Shown piece after piece: positions 41,860-49,974 of a stretch of DNA of 64,000 nt (position 1 is the first letter of the stretch; each line of letters begins with the position of its first letter). The DNA is from CAWKOH01 sp963851245. Lineage in GTDB: Bacteria; Actinomycetota; Acidimicrobiia; Acidimicrobiales; Palsa-688. The position numbers were made by a program, and so were the translations under genes. Location: NCBI GenBank assembly GCA_963851245.1, contig CAWKOH010000011.1:1-64000 (forward strand), written 5' to 3'. The notes below the pieces were generated by a model that saw nothing but the letters and a program-made list of their open reading frames with translations, was not told the DNA's origin and did no database searches.

Positions 41860-42390
41860 ATGTGGACCGTCGTGGCTCTGGATGTGTCTCTGTCTATGCC
41901 CATGCGTGGCTACTGGGTGGAGGCCCACCAGGACGCCGTGGCGCTCGTAGAGCACCTGCAAGACCCCGAAGGCTCCGATCAGCTCAGAGCCGTGATCGCG
42001 TTCTCGGAACTAGCCCGGTCGATCGAAACAGCTGACCTCGCCAGCCTGGAGTTTGACTACATGTACGGCTCCAACATCGCGGCCGCTCTCCATCTTGCTC
42101 TCGCCGAGCTGGACGGCGAACCCGGCCGAGTCGTCATCTTCAGTGACATGGAGGCGACTGCCTACACCGACGACGAAGGGGTTCCTTTCTTCTCGTACCC
42201 ACCCGCACCCGAGACCGCCGAAAGGACGATTCAGGCAGTAGACGACTGCCTGTCCGCCGGAGCTCAGCTAGAGGTCAGGCGCTACCGCCCCGAATCCCTA
42301 GAAGGCGAGTCGGGCGTGAATGCACTCATACCTCCACAGGGCCTGACAGACGAGGAGCGAGATCACCCAGGGCCACGCAGTACCGGCTGA
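41860..42390 (+). CDS. von Willebrand factor A-like domain protein
   Basis: A 176-residue protein: MWTVVALDVSLSMPMRGYWV carries the MIDAS DxSxS motif, YMYGSNIAAALHLALAELDG the threonine-loop region, and RVVIFSDMEATAYTDDEGVP the final Asp. The blocks are those of a small VWA domain that binds a divalent metal and protein partners. The last 20 residues (PPQGLTDEERDHPGPRSTG) do not look like VWA and overlap the 3' end of the DUF6431 gene, so the gene may have been cut by insertion of that element. Partner unknown. Confidence 0.65.
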   Translation: MWTVVALDVSLSMPMRGYWVEAHQDAVALVEHLQDPEGSDQLRAVIAFSELARSIETADLASLEFDYMYGSNIAAALHLALAELDGEPGRVVIFSDMEATAYTDDEGVPFFSYPPAPETAERTIQAVDDCLSAGAQLEVRRYRPESLEGESGVNALIPPQGLTDEERDHPGPRSTG

Positions 42391-42784
42391 AGCCGATCGC
42401 CAGCATCTCGGCGCGCTGGGCGAAGCGGCGACGCCAGCCCCGCACCGTGGTGTGCTTCAAGCCCAGCCTCTCGGCCACCGTCCTCGTGCCCACACCCCCG
42501 CACATCGTCTCGACCGCCGGGCCGATCACCTCGACCGCATCGAGACGGCCCCAGGTCACGAACCCCGGTAGCAAGGCATGAGTGTGCTCACAACAGCGGG
42601 CCCGGCGTACCTCCAGACGGTGGATCACCTCGGGGCTCACCCGCACGTCGCGCTCATACCATCCCCAAAACTGCATCGGCCGGTGGCATCCCGGGCAGTC
42701 AGGGCGAGGCACCTCCAAATCCCGCCCCGTCGCCGCATACGCCTCGACATCCAGCTCACTCGGCCATACGATCGCCATCGGCAC
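42326..42784 (-). CDS. DUF6431-type zinc-finger/helix-turn-helix protein, probably truncated
   Basis: A 152-residue protein: MAIVWPSELDVEAYAATGRD, then CPGCHRPMQFWGWYERDVRV (a zinc-ribbon-like CxxC), RRARCCEHTHALLPGFVTWG (a second Cys/His cluster), CGGVGTRTVAERLGLKHTTV and GWRRRFAQRAEMLAIGF (helix-turn-helix). DUF6431 proteins occur next to recombinases and transposase fragments in actinobacteria and are usually longer. This one stops soon after the helix-turn-helix (GDLAPRLSGPVEV), at the junction with the VWA gene. It probably binds DNA of the mobile element. Confidence 0.65.
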   Translation of the reverse strand: MPMAIVWPSELDVEAYAATGRDLEVPRPDCPGCHRPMQFWGWYERDVRVSPEVIHRLEVRRARCCEHTHALLPGFVTWGRLDAVEVIGPAVETMCGGVGTRTVAERLGLKHTTVRGWRRRFAQRAEMLAIGFSRYCVALGDLAPRLSGPVEV

Positions 42785-43045
42785 ACAGCCCTTCCGGGCC
42801 CCTTCCGATGAGCGACCAACTCAAGGTGTCGGGAGGGGCCCTGTCGCGTTCCCAGACAAGGTCCTCCCGATCCTCACCGTCCGAAAACACCGGCGTCCAA
42901 CCCGGCTGCCCCAACCAGTCGATCCTCAACTATCCCGGCCGGATCAACCCCCGACGTCATCACAAAGAGATGCCCGTAACACCAGCTCCTGCGGGCCATC
43001 GGAGCTGCGGCTCATGACCCCACCGTCGACATTGACCTTCCGGCC

Positions 43046-43571
43046 TTGACCGTCGAGTACGACCGGCCCTTCGAAGATCACGAGGTCGAAAGGTGTCGGT
43101 CGGCTTCCCGCCGGAACGTAACGGCCACCCGCCTGCCTGCTGTATGGGCGCTCCGTGAGGCGGGCGCTGTCCATTCCGAGCTGCCGCTGGTCCTTCCGTG
43201 CTGCGTCGACGAGAAGGACGGGTGCGTGCTCCTTCCTGGTAGCCCCCGCACTGATGAACGGCTGGTCCCTCTCACCGACTGGGGAGTCGTCCAGATCCGC
43301 CGCCACCTTGAGGCCACCAGCCCCCGGCCGGACCAGCCGATCATCTTCGCTGGGCCCGGAGCGAGCGGACGGCTCTCCACGATGAGCCACGAGTCCAGGC
43401 GCATCCTTGAGTTGACCGGGTTGGACAACGATCCGACCGGTCCGGGCCTGGCTCGGCCTCAAGATCTGGAACGAGAGCCGCTCGATCGAGAGGGTGGCCC
43501 TCGGGCTCGGTCTTCGCTCCACCGACCTGGCCTACAAGGTCATCGGCATCAACTGGCGGGACCACGCGTGA
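43046..43571 (+). pseudogene. tyrosine recombinase/integrase, C-terminal fragment (one frameshift)
   Basis: Text from about 43140 reads PAVWALREAGAVHSELPLVL, then DGCVLLPGSPRTDERLVPLT, DWGVVQIRRHLEATSPRPDQ, RRILELTGLDNDPTGP and, after a shift near 43445, LKIWNESRSIERVALGLGLR, STDLAYKVIGINWRDHA. The order (strand with the LPG/RTD loop, DWGxxxIRRHL helix, SRRILELTGL, terminal VALxLGLRS) is that of a family of actinobacterial tyrosine recombinases. The N-terminal arm-binding and core-binding domains are missing. Its stop overlaps the start of the following DDE gene (GTGA), suggesting the two were cotranscribed in the intact element. Confidence 0.6.
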
Positions 43572-44948
43572 GCCTTCTGGACGGGGAGGCTCTCTCGTTC
43601 GAGGAGACCCTGCGCGCACAGCTCGCAGACGACAGCCTCTATCAGGACTCTCCGCTCCCGGTGGCCCTGGTAGGTCGCAAGATGAAGAACCCCTTTTGGC
43701 TCTGGAACCTCTATAACCAGTGCATTTCGCCCTACAGGTCGGCACGGGCTGTCCAGAGGGAGTTCGAATCACCGGCCATCTGGCGTCTTGTGGAGGACGA
43801 AGCCCTCTGTAGGTTCCCGGACCGGCCGGAAATGTGGCCGGTGGCTCCGTATACCCGGTACGAGTACGACTACCTCCAGCGGAGGATCGCCAGCGACACG
43901 GGACGCGTTGTGGTTGTACCAGGCCGCGGCCGAGGCGTCTGGGTGTGACATGGCCACCGAGGCGGGACTGCTCAGCGGCCGACACGGTTCCCTGACCCAG
44001 CCGGAGAGGAGCGACTGCATCCACGGTGACGGGGTGGTCATCCCGTCGCTTTACAAGCCGAAGGGCCCCGATCCCGACACCGGGGAGATGCCGAAGCGCC
44101 GCGATCCCGATGCCGGCACCCACCACACCGGCGACGACCGCGAGCTGCATGGCACCAAGTTCAACATGCTCTTCACCCGCGGCCAAGACAAGGGCAGCCG
44201 CTACGTCCTGTCCGTAGAGCACGTCGAGCGCGACGAAGCCGGAACCGCGGTCGAAATGCTCCGGCGCATCCGCTCCCACGTCCCGGACGCAATCGACTTC
44301 CTCTACGATGGCGCACTACGCGGGACCCACATCGACGACGTGATGACCAACATCGGGATGCTGACGACGAGCCCGATGTACCCGGCCAAGGGCGCCAAGA
44401 ACAGCGGCGCCGAGCGGGTGAACAAGAAGGTTCCCCTGATCCAGCCGGTGCCGGTCCGCGGCGGAGCCCAGAAGACCTGCCGTGTCGTGCTGGATAACGG
44501 TGCCCCCGCGGTCGTGAGCCTCAACGTTCAGGGCGACGAGATCCTCGACCGCCTCGAACTGAACCAGGTTCGACAGGAACAGAACAAGGACGGCACCTGG
44601 CGCTGGTACGGCGACTACGAACTTCCGGCCAAGCACGGCGGAGGGTCGGTGCTGCTGCGCCTGAACAAGACCAAGGACGAGCGGTCAGGCCGAGGGGCCA
44701 ACCGGACCGAGAACCTGAGGGTGTTCCACCCTGAGTCCGAGCAGTACAAGCGCCTCTACGGTCGGCGGTCCGACGCCGAGTCCAGCAACCGTCGGCTCCA
44801 GGACACTCTGTGGCTCGGCCGAGCTCACTGCCTCGGCGCGAAGCACCAGCTCCTCACCCTGATCGGCTTCCAGAGGACCCAAAACGCCATCGCCCATGCC
44901 AGGCACCGGGCCCGGGCCGAAGCGGCTGCGCCCCTTATAGCCGCCTGA
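43568..44948 (+). pseudogene. DDE-type transposase-like protein (one frameshift)
   Basis: GTG at 43568 starts SLLDGEALSFEETLRAQLAD; the frame slips near 43905, and the second part runs to 44948. The N-terminus has QDSPLPVALVGRKMKNPFWL and ESPAIWRLVEDEALCRFPDR. The body has LHGTKFNMLFTRGQDKGSRY, AIDFLYDGALRGTHIDDVMT (a candidate second catalytic Asp in YDGALRG) and DAESSNRRLQDTLWLGRAHC (the expected Glu). Repaired length is about 460 residues. I did not match it to a named IS family with certainty. It sits between the integrase fragment and tRNA-Ala, and no terminal inverted repeats were found. Confidence 0.55.
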
Positions 44949-45132
44949 TCTCCGCGGATCTAAGAGCCACCCGGCCAGCCGGCCGGGCATCGGCGCGCCC
45001 GAACAGCAACGGAATCACCCCGTCCCCGGCTTCGCCGTAGACTGGATGGCGCCTAACGGCCCGGAAGGACCCCGATCGGACCCTGTGGGAGTTTTCTGCC
45101 ACTGTTTTCCGCCAGGATTCCCGCCGGTCCCT

Positions 45133-45205
45133 GGGGACGTAGCTCAGTTGGCAGAGCACCTGCTTTGCAAGCAGGGGGTCGTGGGTTCGAGTCCCATCGT
45201 CTCCA
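45133..45205 (+). tRNA. tRNA-Ala(UGC)
   Basis: 73 bases. Acceptor stem GGGGACG pairs with CGTCTCC and includes the G3-U70 wobble that marks alanine tRNAs. The anticodon stem is CCTGC/GCAGG with loop TTTGCAA, anticodon TGC. The T arm is CGTGGGTTCGAGTCCCATCG and the discriminator base is A. CCA is not encoded. It is a likely integration site for the element whose integrase lies at 45962. Confidence 0.96.
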
Positions 45206-45210
45206 CTCCG

Positions 45211-45240
45211 AAAAACCCAGGCGTGGCCTCGGTTTTTGTC
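45211..45240 (+). terminator. hairpin terminator behind tRNA-Ala
   Basis: AAAAACC (45211-45217) pairs with GGTTTTT (45231-45237); AGG/CCT extends the stem inward after one mismatch, with loop CGTGG. The stem ends in a run of five T. It starts six bases after the tRNA and would stop its transcription. Confidence 0.6.
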
Positions 45241-45340
45241 TTGCTGGGGGTTGTGGATAACTGGGGGGTCAGGGCTGGCGTGCGCGATCCGTGCGCGAAG
45301 GGAATTCATCGATAGACAGTCGGACGTTGCCTCTACCGTC

Positions 45341-45886
45341 GTGTACGTGTGGGCATTCAGCGACGAGAGCGAGCGATCCGGGGTCATGCTCTTCGCCGTC
45401 GTTCTCCTGGAGCCGGGCGAGGTCGACAGTGCCCGGCGAAGGATGCGAGAGCTCCTACTCCCGGGGCAGAGGAAGGTCCACACGGCCAACGAGTCGCCCA
45501 GGCGACGCCGGATCGTTATTGACACCGTGTCCCGGCTCGACGGCTTCTCGGCCATCGTCTTGCGCTACCGACGGCCTCCGGGGACGACCCGGGTGGCCGG
45601 GCGCCACTTGCTCCTGCAGGCGGCCACGGGGCTGATCGTGGGCTCGGGGGTCACATCTTGGGTCCTCGACGGCCAGGACGACGCTCAGCTGGCACGTGAC
45701 CGGAGCGCTATTGCGCACGCCCTTGCCGGAGTCGATCGCCAGCTCCACCCGGTGTACGACCATCGTCCGGCCAGCTCGGATGCCCTCCTGTGGACCGCCG
45801 ACGCCGTGTGCTGGGCGGTCGGCGCCGGTGGGGAGTGGTCCGCTCGCCTGAGGACGGTACTCACCATCCGGGATATCCGCTCCTGA
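45341..45886 (+). CDS. DUF3800-like protein of unknown function
   Basis: A 181-residue protein from GTG at 45341 (MYVWAFSDESERSGVMLFAV, then VLLEPGEVDSARRRMRELLL, GQRKVHTANESPRRRRIVID and DTVSRLDGFSAIVLRYRRPP). The opening strand with FSDES and the block KxHTANESPRRRR resemble the N-terminal RNase-H-like core of DUF3800 (DES near the start, then K-H). It also has DDAQLARDRSAIAHALAGVD and SSDALLWTADAVCWAVGAG. Such proteins are common on mobile elements. It lies between the tRNA-Ala and the integrase. Confidence 0.6.
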   Translation: MYVWAFSDESERSGVMLFAVVLLEPGEVDSARRRMRELLLPGQRKVHTANESPRRRRIVIDTVSRLDGFSAIVLRYRRPPGTTRVAGRHLLLQAATGLIVGSGVTSWVLDGQDDAQLARDRSAIAHALAGVDRQLHPVYDHRPASSDALLWTADAVCWAVGAGGEWSARLRTVLTIRDIRS

Positions 45887-45961
45887 CGCGCAACACCCGG
45901 CTACTCACCGTCCGGAGAGCACGCCGGGTGCACTTCCCGCCGCTACTGCAACGGGCACTGC

Positions 45962-47107
45962 TCATCCTACCCCGGCGGCCCCCGAGCTGTCCCTGCGATT
46001 GTCGAGGTGGATCACTTCCGCCTGCTCGTGAAGCTTTGAGAGGGCGTCGGCGAGGACGCGATCGCGGTCTTCGGTGGCGTGCTGGTAGATCAGGGCCGCT
46101 CGGGGAGTGGCATGGCCGGCCCGCCGCATCAGTTCGGCCAGAGTGGCGCCGGTAGCGGCGGTCCAGGTCAGTCCGGCGTGGCGCAGATCGTGAAAGTGAA
46201 GTGACACGCCGACCGTGGCTGTGGCTGGCTTCCAGACGCGCCTCGCGAAGTTGCTTCGCCGGAGGTAGCCGGTGCCTTCCGGTGCGGGGAAGAGCAATGA
46301 GTCTGGCGTCGGCCCCACGTACGTCTCCAGGTGTGTGATCAGGTCGGGGATGACGTGCGGCGGGATGGCGACGGTTCGCCGCCCGGCCTTGGTTTTCGGC
46401 GGTCCGAGCTGCAGCAGGCCGTCGTCGGTCTCCGTCAGCGTCTGTTGGACGTCCACCCATCCGTGGATCGGATTAACCCGCACGCGGGTCAGCGCGGCGA
46501 GCTCGCCGAACCGCAATGAACACCAGGCGGCAAGCAGGACCATCGCTCGATAGCGAGGCGGGACGGCGTGGGCGAGCGCCTCCACCTCCGCGATCGTGGC
46601 CACCGGCCGCTCGTCCGGGTGCTCGGCCGCGGCACCCTTGATCTGGCACGGGTTCGCGATGAGCCGGCGATCCTCGACGGCGGAATTGAGGACCGTCTTG
46701 AGTAGCCGGTAGGCCTTCGGGGCCAGGGCCGGGTGCTCCGCCACGATCTGTCCGTGCCAGACCCGGATGCGGGCCAAGGTCAGGTCCACCAGACAGATAT
46801 TGCGAAACGCGGGCAGTAGGAAACTGCCGAGGAGGTACTCGTACAGCTCCCGGGTGCGGGGTCGGAGATCGCGACGACGGCTGAGCCAATCGCCCGCGTA
46901 GTCACCGAAGGTCTGGCTTCCGGCTGACGGTGCAACCCACGCGCCCTTGAGGACATCCGCCTCGACGGTGCTGAGCCACGCGTAAGCCTCGCCCTTGGTC
47001 GTGAACGTCTCAGGGGCGATGTGGCGCTCGGCCAGATGCCAGTAGCTGGCCTGGTAGCGGCCAGAGGGGAGTCTCCGAACGGAGCCGAAGTGGCGGCGGG
47101 CGGGCAT
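45962..47107 (-). CDS. tyrosine-type site-specific integrase
   Basis: A 381-residue integrase. The N-terminal arm-binding domain reads FGSVRRLPSGRYQASYWHLA; the core-binding SAM-like domain has RRDLRPRTRELYEYLLGSFL; the catalytic domain has Arg in AWCSLRFGELAALTRVRVNP, Lys in PKTKAGRRTVAIPP, HxxR in HFHDLRHAGLTWTAATGATL, His in MRRAGHATPRAA and Tyr in LIYQHATEDRDRVLA. All catalytic residues are present. It resembles integrases of actinobacterial integrative elements that insert at tRNA genes; the tRNA-Ala 760 bases away is the likely attachment site. A small excisionase gene lies divergently at 47428. Confidence 0.93.
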   Translation of the reverse strand: MPARRHFGSVRRLPSGRYQASYWHLAERHIAPETFTTKGEAYAWLSTVEADVLKGAWVAPSAGSQTFGDYAGDWLSRRRDLRPRTRELYEYLLGSFLLPAFRNICLVDLTLARIRVWHGQIVAEHPALAPKAYRLLKTVLNSAVEDRRLIANPCQIKGAAAEHPDERPVATIAEVEALAHAVPPRYRAMVLLAAWCSLRFGELAALTRVRVNPIHGWVDVQQTLTETDDGLLQLGPPKTKAGRRTVAIPPHVIPDLITHLETYVGPTPDSLLFPAPEGTGYLRRSNFARRVWKPATATVGVSLHFHDLRHAGLTWTAATGATLAELMRRAGHATPRAALIYQHATEDRDRVLADALSKLHEQAEVIHLDNRRDSSGAAGVG

Positions 47108-47427
47108 GCGTGGACCTCCAGAGCGTTCGGGTTAAGGCGGTGGAGGCTCTTTGGCGTCCCCGGGCCGGGCGGAGCCTCGAGCCGGGCCGGGATCGGCCGC
47201 CAAAAACGGTCGCCATCGTACAGCCAGGCACAGACCAGCCACGCGATGCCGGCCTCTCTGACCTCTGGCCCGAGGCGTTCCCCGGGAATGACACTCCCCC
47301 CGGATGTGGGTGAGGAGGTCTCGTCAATGGTGCTCACCCGGTCCTCGACAGCTGGCGGCCAGGTGGCCCTCATAGCGGGAGGCGCCCGCTAGGTGACGCG
47401 CGGACGCCCATAGCGGTGGAGGTGTAG
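47108..47427. other. gap between integrase and excisionase
   Basis: About 320 bases, divergent promoter region of the integrase and the excisionase. A minus-strand frame (47373 down into the integrase gene) reads SVIPGERLGPEVREAGIAWL and VCAWLYDGDRFWRPIPARLE, which looks protein-like. It overlaps the integrase by over 300 bases in another frame and was not accepted as a gene. Strongly GC-rich and without clear promoter elements by eye. Confidence 0.4.
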
Positions 47428-47637
47428 ATGGCGCTCGATGACCTGCCGGAGTTCCTGACCGTCGAGGAGGCGGCGGCGGTGCTGCGGATCGGCCGCACCT
47501 CGGCCTACCTGCTCACCCAGCGCTGGCGGCACACCCGGGGTCAGAGCGGCCTGCCGGTGCAGCGGCTGGGCCGCCTGTTGCGGGTGCCGCGCTCGGCGAT
47601 CGAGCGGATGGCTGTCTCACCGGGAGACGGGGCATGA
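47428..47637 (+). CDS. excisionase-like helix-turn-helix protein
   Basis: A 69-residue protein: MALDDLPEFLTVEEAAAVLR, then IGRTSAYLLTQRWRHTRGQS, GLPVQRLGRLLRVPRSAIER. This is the winged-helix helix_turn_helix_17 family of Xis-type proteins, here close to an integrase, so a role in excision or its control fits. Ribosome binding site GGTGGAGGTG lies before the ATG. Its stop overlaps the start of the following gene (ATGA). Confidence 0.85.
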   Translation: MALDDLPEFLTVEEAAAVLRIGRTSAYLLTQRWRHTRGQSGLPVQRLGRLLRVPRSAIERMAVSPGDGA

Positions 47638-47969
47638 CGGGCAAGCCACTCGATCAGTGGGCGTCAACCGACGTGCTGGCCGCAGTAGTGGATGTGGATA
47701 TCGCCGCCCTCCTGGGCCGGACACCATCGAAGGCGGAGGCGCTGTTGGCCTTGGCGGCCCGACGGGAGTTGGAGGACCGTATGCGCCGGCACCGCTGGCT
47801 GGCCATGGAGACCGCCCGCAAGGCCGGGGCTTCCTGGGCGGAGATCGCCGCCGCGGCCGGGATGGAGGCGCCGGCCGCCCGGCGACTCTACGAGCAGACC
47901 CTGGCCCGCCAGAAGGCCTTGGGTTACGCCGAGGCGCACCGGGCCGATCCCGGCGGCCCGGAGCTGTAG
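47634..47969 (+). CDS. protein of unknown function on the integrated element
   Basis: A 111-residue protein: MTGKPLDQWASTDVLAAVVD, then VDIAALLGRTPSKAEALLAL, ARRELEDRMRRHRWLAMETA, RKAGASWAEIAAAAGMEAPA and RRLYEQTLARQKALGYAEAH. The last part is a helix-turn-helix (SWAEIAAAAGMEAPAARRLY), so it may bind DNA, perhaps at oriT or as an accessory of the relaxase. Start ATG overlaps the excisionase stop. Confidence 0.65.
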   Translation: MTGKPLDQWASTDVLAAVVDVDIAALLGRTPSKAEALLALAARRELEDRMRRHRWLAMETARKAGASWAEIAAAAGMEAPAARRLYEQTLARQKALGYAEAHRADPGGPEL

Positions 47970-48748
47970 GCGATGCCGGCACCCACCCCCAGACAGCCGG
48001 CCCGGACATCCGTCGGCTGCGAAGCCGCCCACCAGGTCATCGACGATACCCGACCCGTCCTCTCCCAGCACCGCCCCTCCCCTCATCCTCGTCCTGCCCT
48101 TCCTCCGCATCGTTCTCCCTTCAACTCCCCAAACAGGCCCTGGACCTCCCATCCCCCGTATCCCATCCACTCGTGGCAGACACCTCTGCACCGGGGGTGC
48201 GTCGGCTGGGCCTCGCCCGTGGAGGCCATCGTCCGATGATGGGGTTGGCCAAGATCGCGCCGGACGGTTGGGCCTATTACGCCCGGGAGATCGCCGCCGG
48301 GGTGGAGGACTATTTCGTCGGCCACGGCGAGGAGACCGGCCGTTGGGTCCGCCGAGGCGCCGACGCTCTGGGCCTGTCCGGAGACGTCGCTGCGGAGGGT
48401 CTGTCCCGGCTCTTCGGGCACGGCCTCCACCCAGTCACCGGTGTGCCGTTGGGCCACCCGTTCCGCCCCGACGACAAGGCCGCGGTGGCCGGCTATGCGC
48501 TGTCGTTCTCGCCGCCGAAATCGGTGTCGGTCCTATGGGCGTTGGCCCAGAACGCAATCGCCGATCAGGTCCGCGAAGGCCACGACGCGGCCGCCGCCAC
48601 GGCGTTGGAGTTCCTTCAAGATCATGCTGCTTTCACCCGTCGAGGGCACGGCGGAACCGTCCAGGAGGCGAGCGGCGGGTACCTCGCCGCGGTCTTCGTA
48701 CACCGGACCTCACGGGCCGGAGATCCGCAAATTCACAGCCACGTCCTA

Positions 48749-49974
48749 GTGTCCTGGCAGGTTGAAGCGTAATGAAAGTGTCCTCAGGTGCCGGTGTTGA
48801 TGGCTGTGCAGTAGTCGGCGAGCCGTTCGAGGATCTGCTCGGCCGTTTTGTGCCAGACGAAGGGACGGGGGTTCTCGTTCCAGGTGGCGGCCCAGGCCAG
48901 GATGTCGGTGGCCAGTTCTTTGACGTTGCGGTGGGCGGAGCGTTGCAGCTTTTTGGTGGTCAACGCCGAGAACCACCGTTCCACCATGTTCATCCACGAC
49001 CCGTAGGTGGGCGTGAAGTGGAGATGGAAGCGGCGGTGGCGCAACAGCCACTTTTGAACGGTCGGGGCCTTATGGGCGCTGAGATTGTCCAAGATCACAT
49101 GTACATCGAGCTCGGCGGGGACTTCACGGTTGATCTTGTTCAAGAAGGCGACCAGATCGGCGCTGGTATGGCTGCTGCGAATGTCGGTGATGACCTTGCC
49201 GGTGGCCACCTCGAGAGCGGCGAAGAGGTCGCAGGTGCCGTTGCGTTCGTAGTCGTGGGTGGCTCGCTGCGGTGTGGTGGGCAGCATTGGCAGGGTCGGA
49301 GCGGTCCTATTGAGAGCCTGGATCTGCGGTTTTTCGTCCACGGCGAACACCGCGGCATTCACTGGGGGGTTCATGTACAGGCCGACCAGGTCGCGGATCT
49401 TCTCGACCAGATCGGGGTCGGGCGACACCTTGAAGGAGTCCTGGCGCCACGGCTTGAGCCCGAACGCCCGCCATATCTCCCCCACGGTGGTGTGGCTGAT
49501 CCCGTGTTTGGCGGCCAGACCCCGCGTCGACCAGTGGGTGGCATCAGGCGGGGCGGTCTCGAGCGTCTCGACCAGCACCGCTTCGATCACGTCGTCGCCG
49601 ATGGTGCGGGCCGCTCCGGGGCGGGGCGCATCGGTAAGCCCGTCGAGCCGGTCGGCGGCGAAGCGATGCCGCCACTTGCCCACCGTCACCGGGTTGCAGC
49701 CCAGCTGGCTGGCGATCTCGGCATGGGTCAGGCCGTCCGCGCAGCCCAGCACGATACGGCAGCGCAATGCCAGCGCCTGCGACGAGTTGTGCCGGCGCCC
49801 CCAGCGCTCCAACGTGGCGCGCTCCTCCGGGCTCAAAACGATCTCGACGGTCGGACGTCCTCGACGGGCCATGGCTCTCCTCCGATGTTGGCGTACAACA
49901 CCTGACCAACGCGGCCCGAACCAGAAAATTCCCGATCAGAACGATTTTCTTGGCGGATCAGCCTGCCAGGACAC
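48749..49974 (-). mobile_element. IS630-family insertion sequence (1,226 bp), complete
   Basis: The left end GTGTCCTGGCAGGTTGA and the complement of the right end GTGTCCTGGCAGGCTGA match at 16 of 17 bases. A TA dinucleotide lies at 48747-48748 and again at 49975-49976: the duplication that IS630/Tc1-type elements make. Removing the element plus one TA restores the codons HSHV-L-VANKV of the relaxase without loss. It contains a single transposase gene on the minus strand. The ends and gene are intact, so it may be mobile. Confidence 0.93.
48784..49872 (-). CDS. IS630-family transposase
   Basis: A 362-residue protein. The N-terminal helix-turn-helix part has LSPEERATLERWGRRHNSSQ, LRCRIVLGCADGLTHAEIAS and QLGCNPVTVGKWRHRF; the DDE catalytic part has AAVFAVDEKPQIQALNRT (first Asp), DVHVILDNLSAHKAPTVQKW (second Asp) and TPTYGSWMNMVERWFSALTT (the Glu). 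One uninterrupted frame, so the transposase should be active. It is the only gene of the IS. Confidence 0.93.
   Translation of the reverse strand: MARRGRPTVEIVLSPEERATLERWGRRHNSSQALALRCRIVLGCADGLTHAEIASQLGCNPVTVGKWRHRFAADRLDGLTDAPRPGAARTIGDDVIEAVLVETLETAPPDATHWSTRGLAAKHGISHTTVGEIWRAFGLKPWRQDSFKVSPDPDLVEKIRDLVGLYMNPPVNAAVFAVDEKPQIQALNRTAPTLPMLPTTPQRATHDYERNGTCDLFAALEVATGKVITDIRSSHTSADLVAFLNKINREVPAELDVHVILDNLSAHKAPTVQKWLLRHRRFHLHFTPTYGSWMNMVERWFSALTTKKLQRSAHRNVKELATDILAWAATWNENPRPFVWHKTAEQILERLADYCTAINTGT

Noticed and set aside
46780..47373. Minus-strand frame upstream of and into the integrase gene
   Set aside because: It overlaps the integrase by more than 300 bases in another frame. The integrase start at 47107 gives a normal N-terminus, so this is most likely a high-GC shadow.
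47657..48235. Upstream extension of the relaxase frame to 47657
   Set aside because: That text is Pro/Arg-rich, overlaps the 111-residue gene in another frame and is unlike relaxases. The ATG at 48236 gives the expected start.
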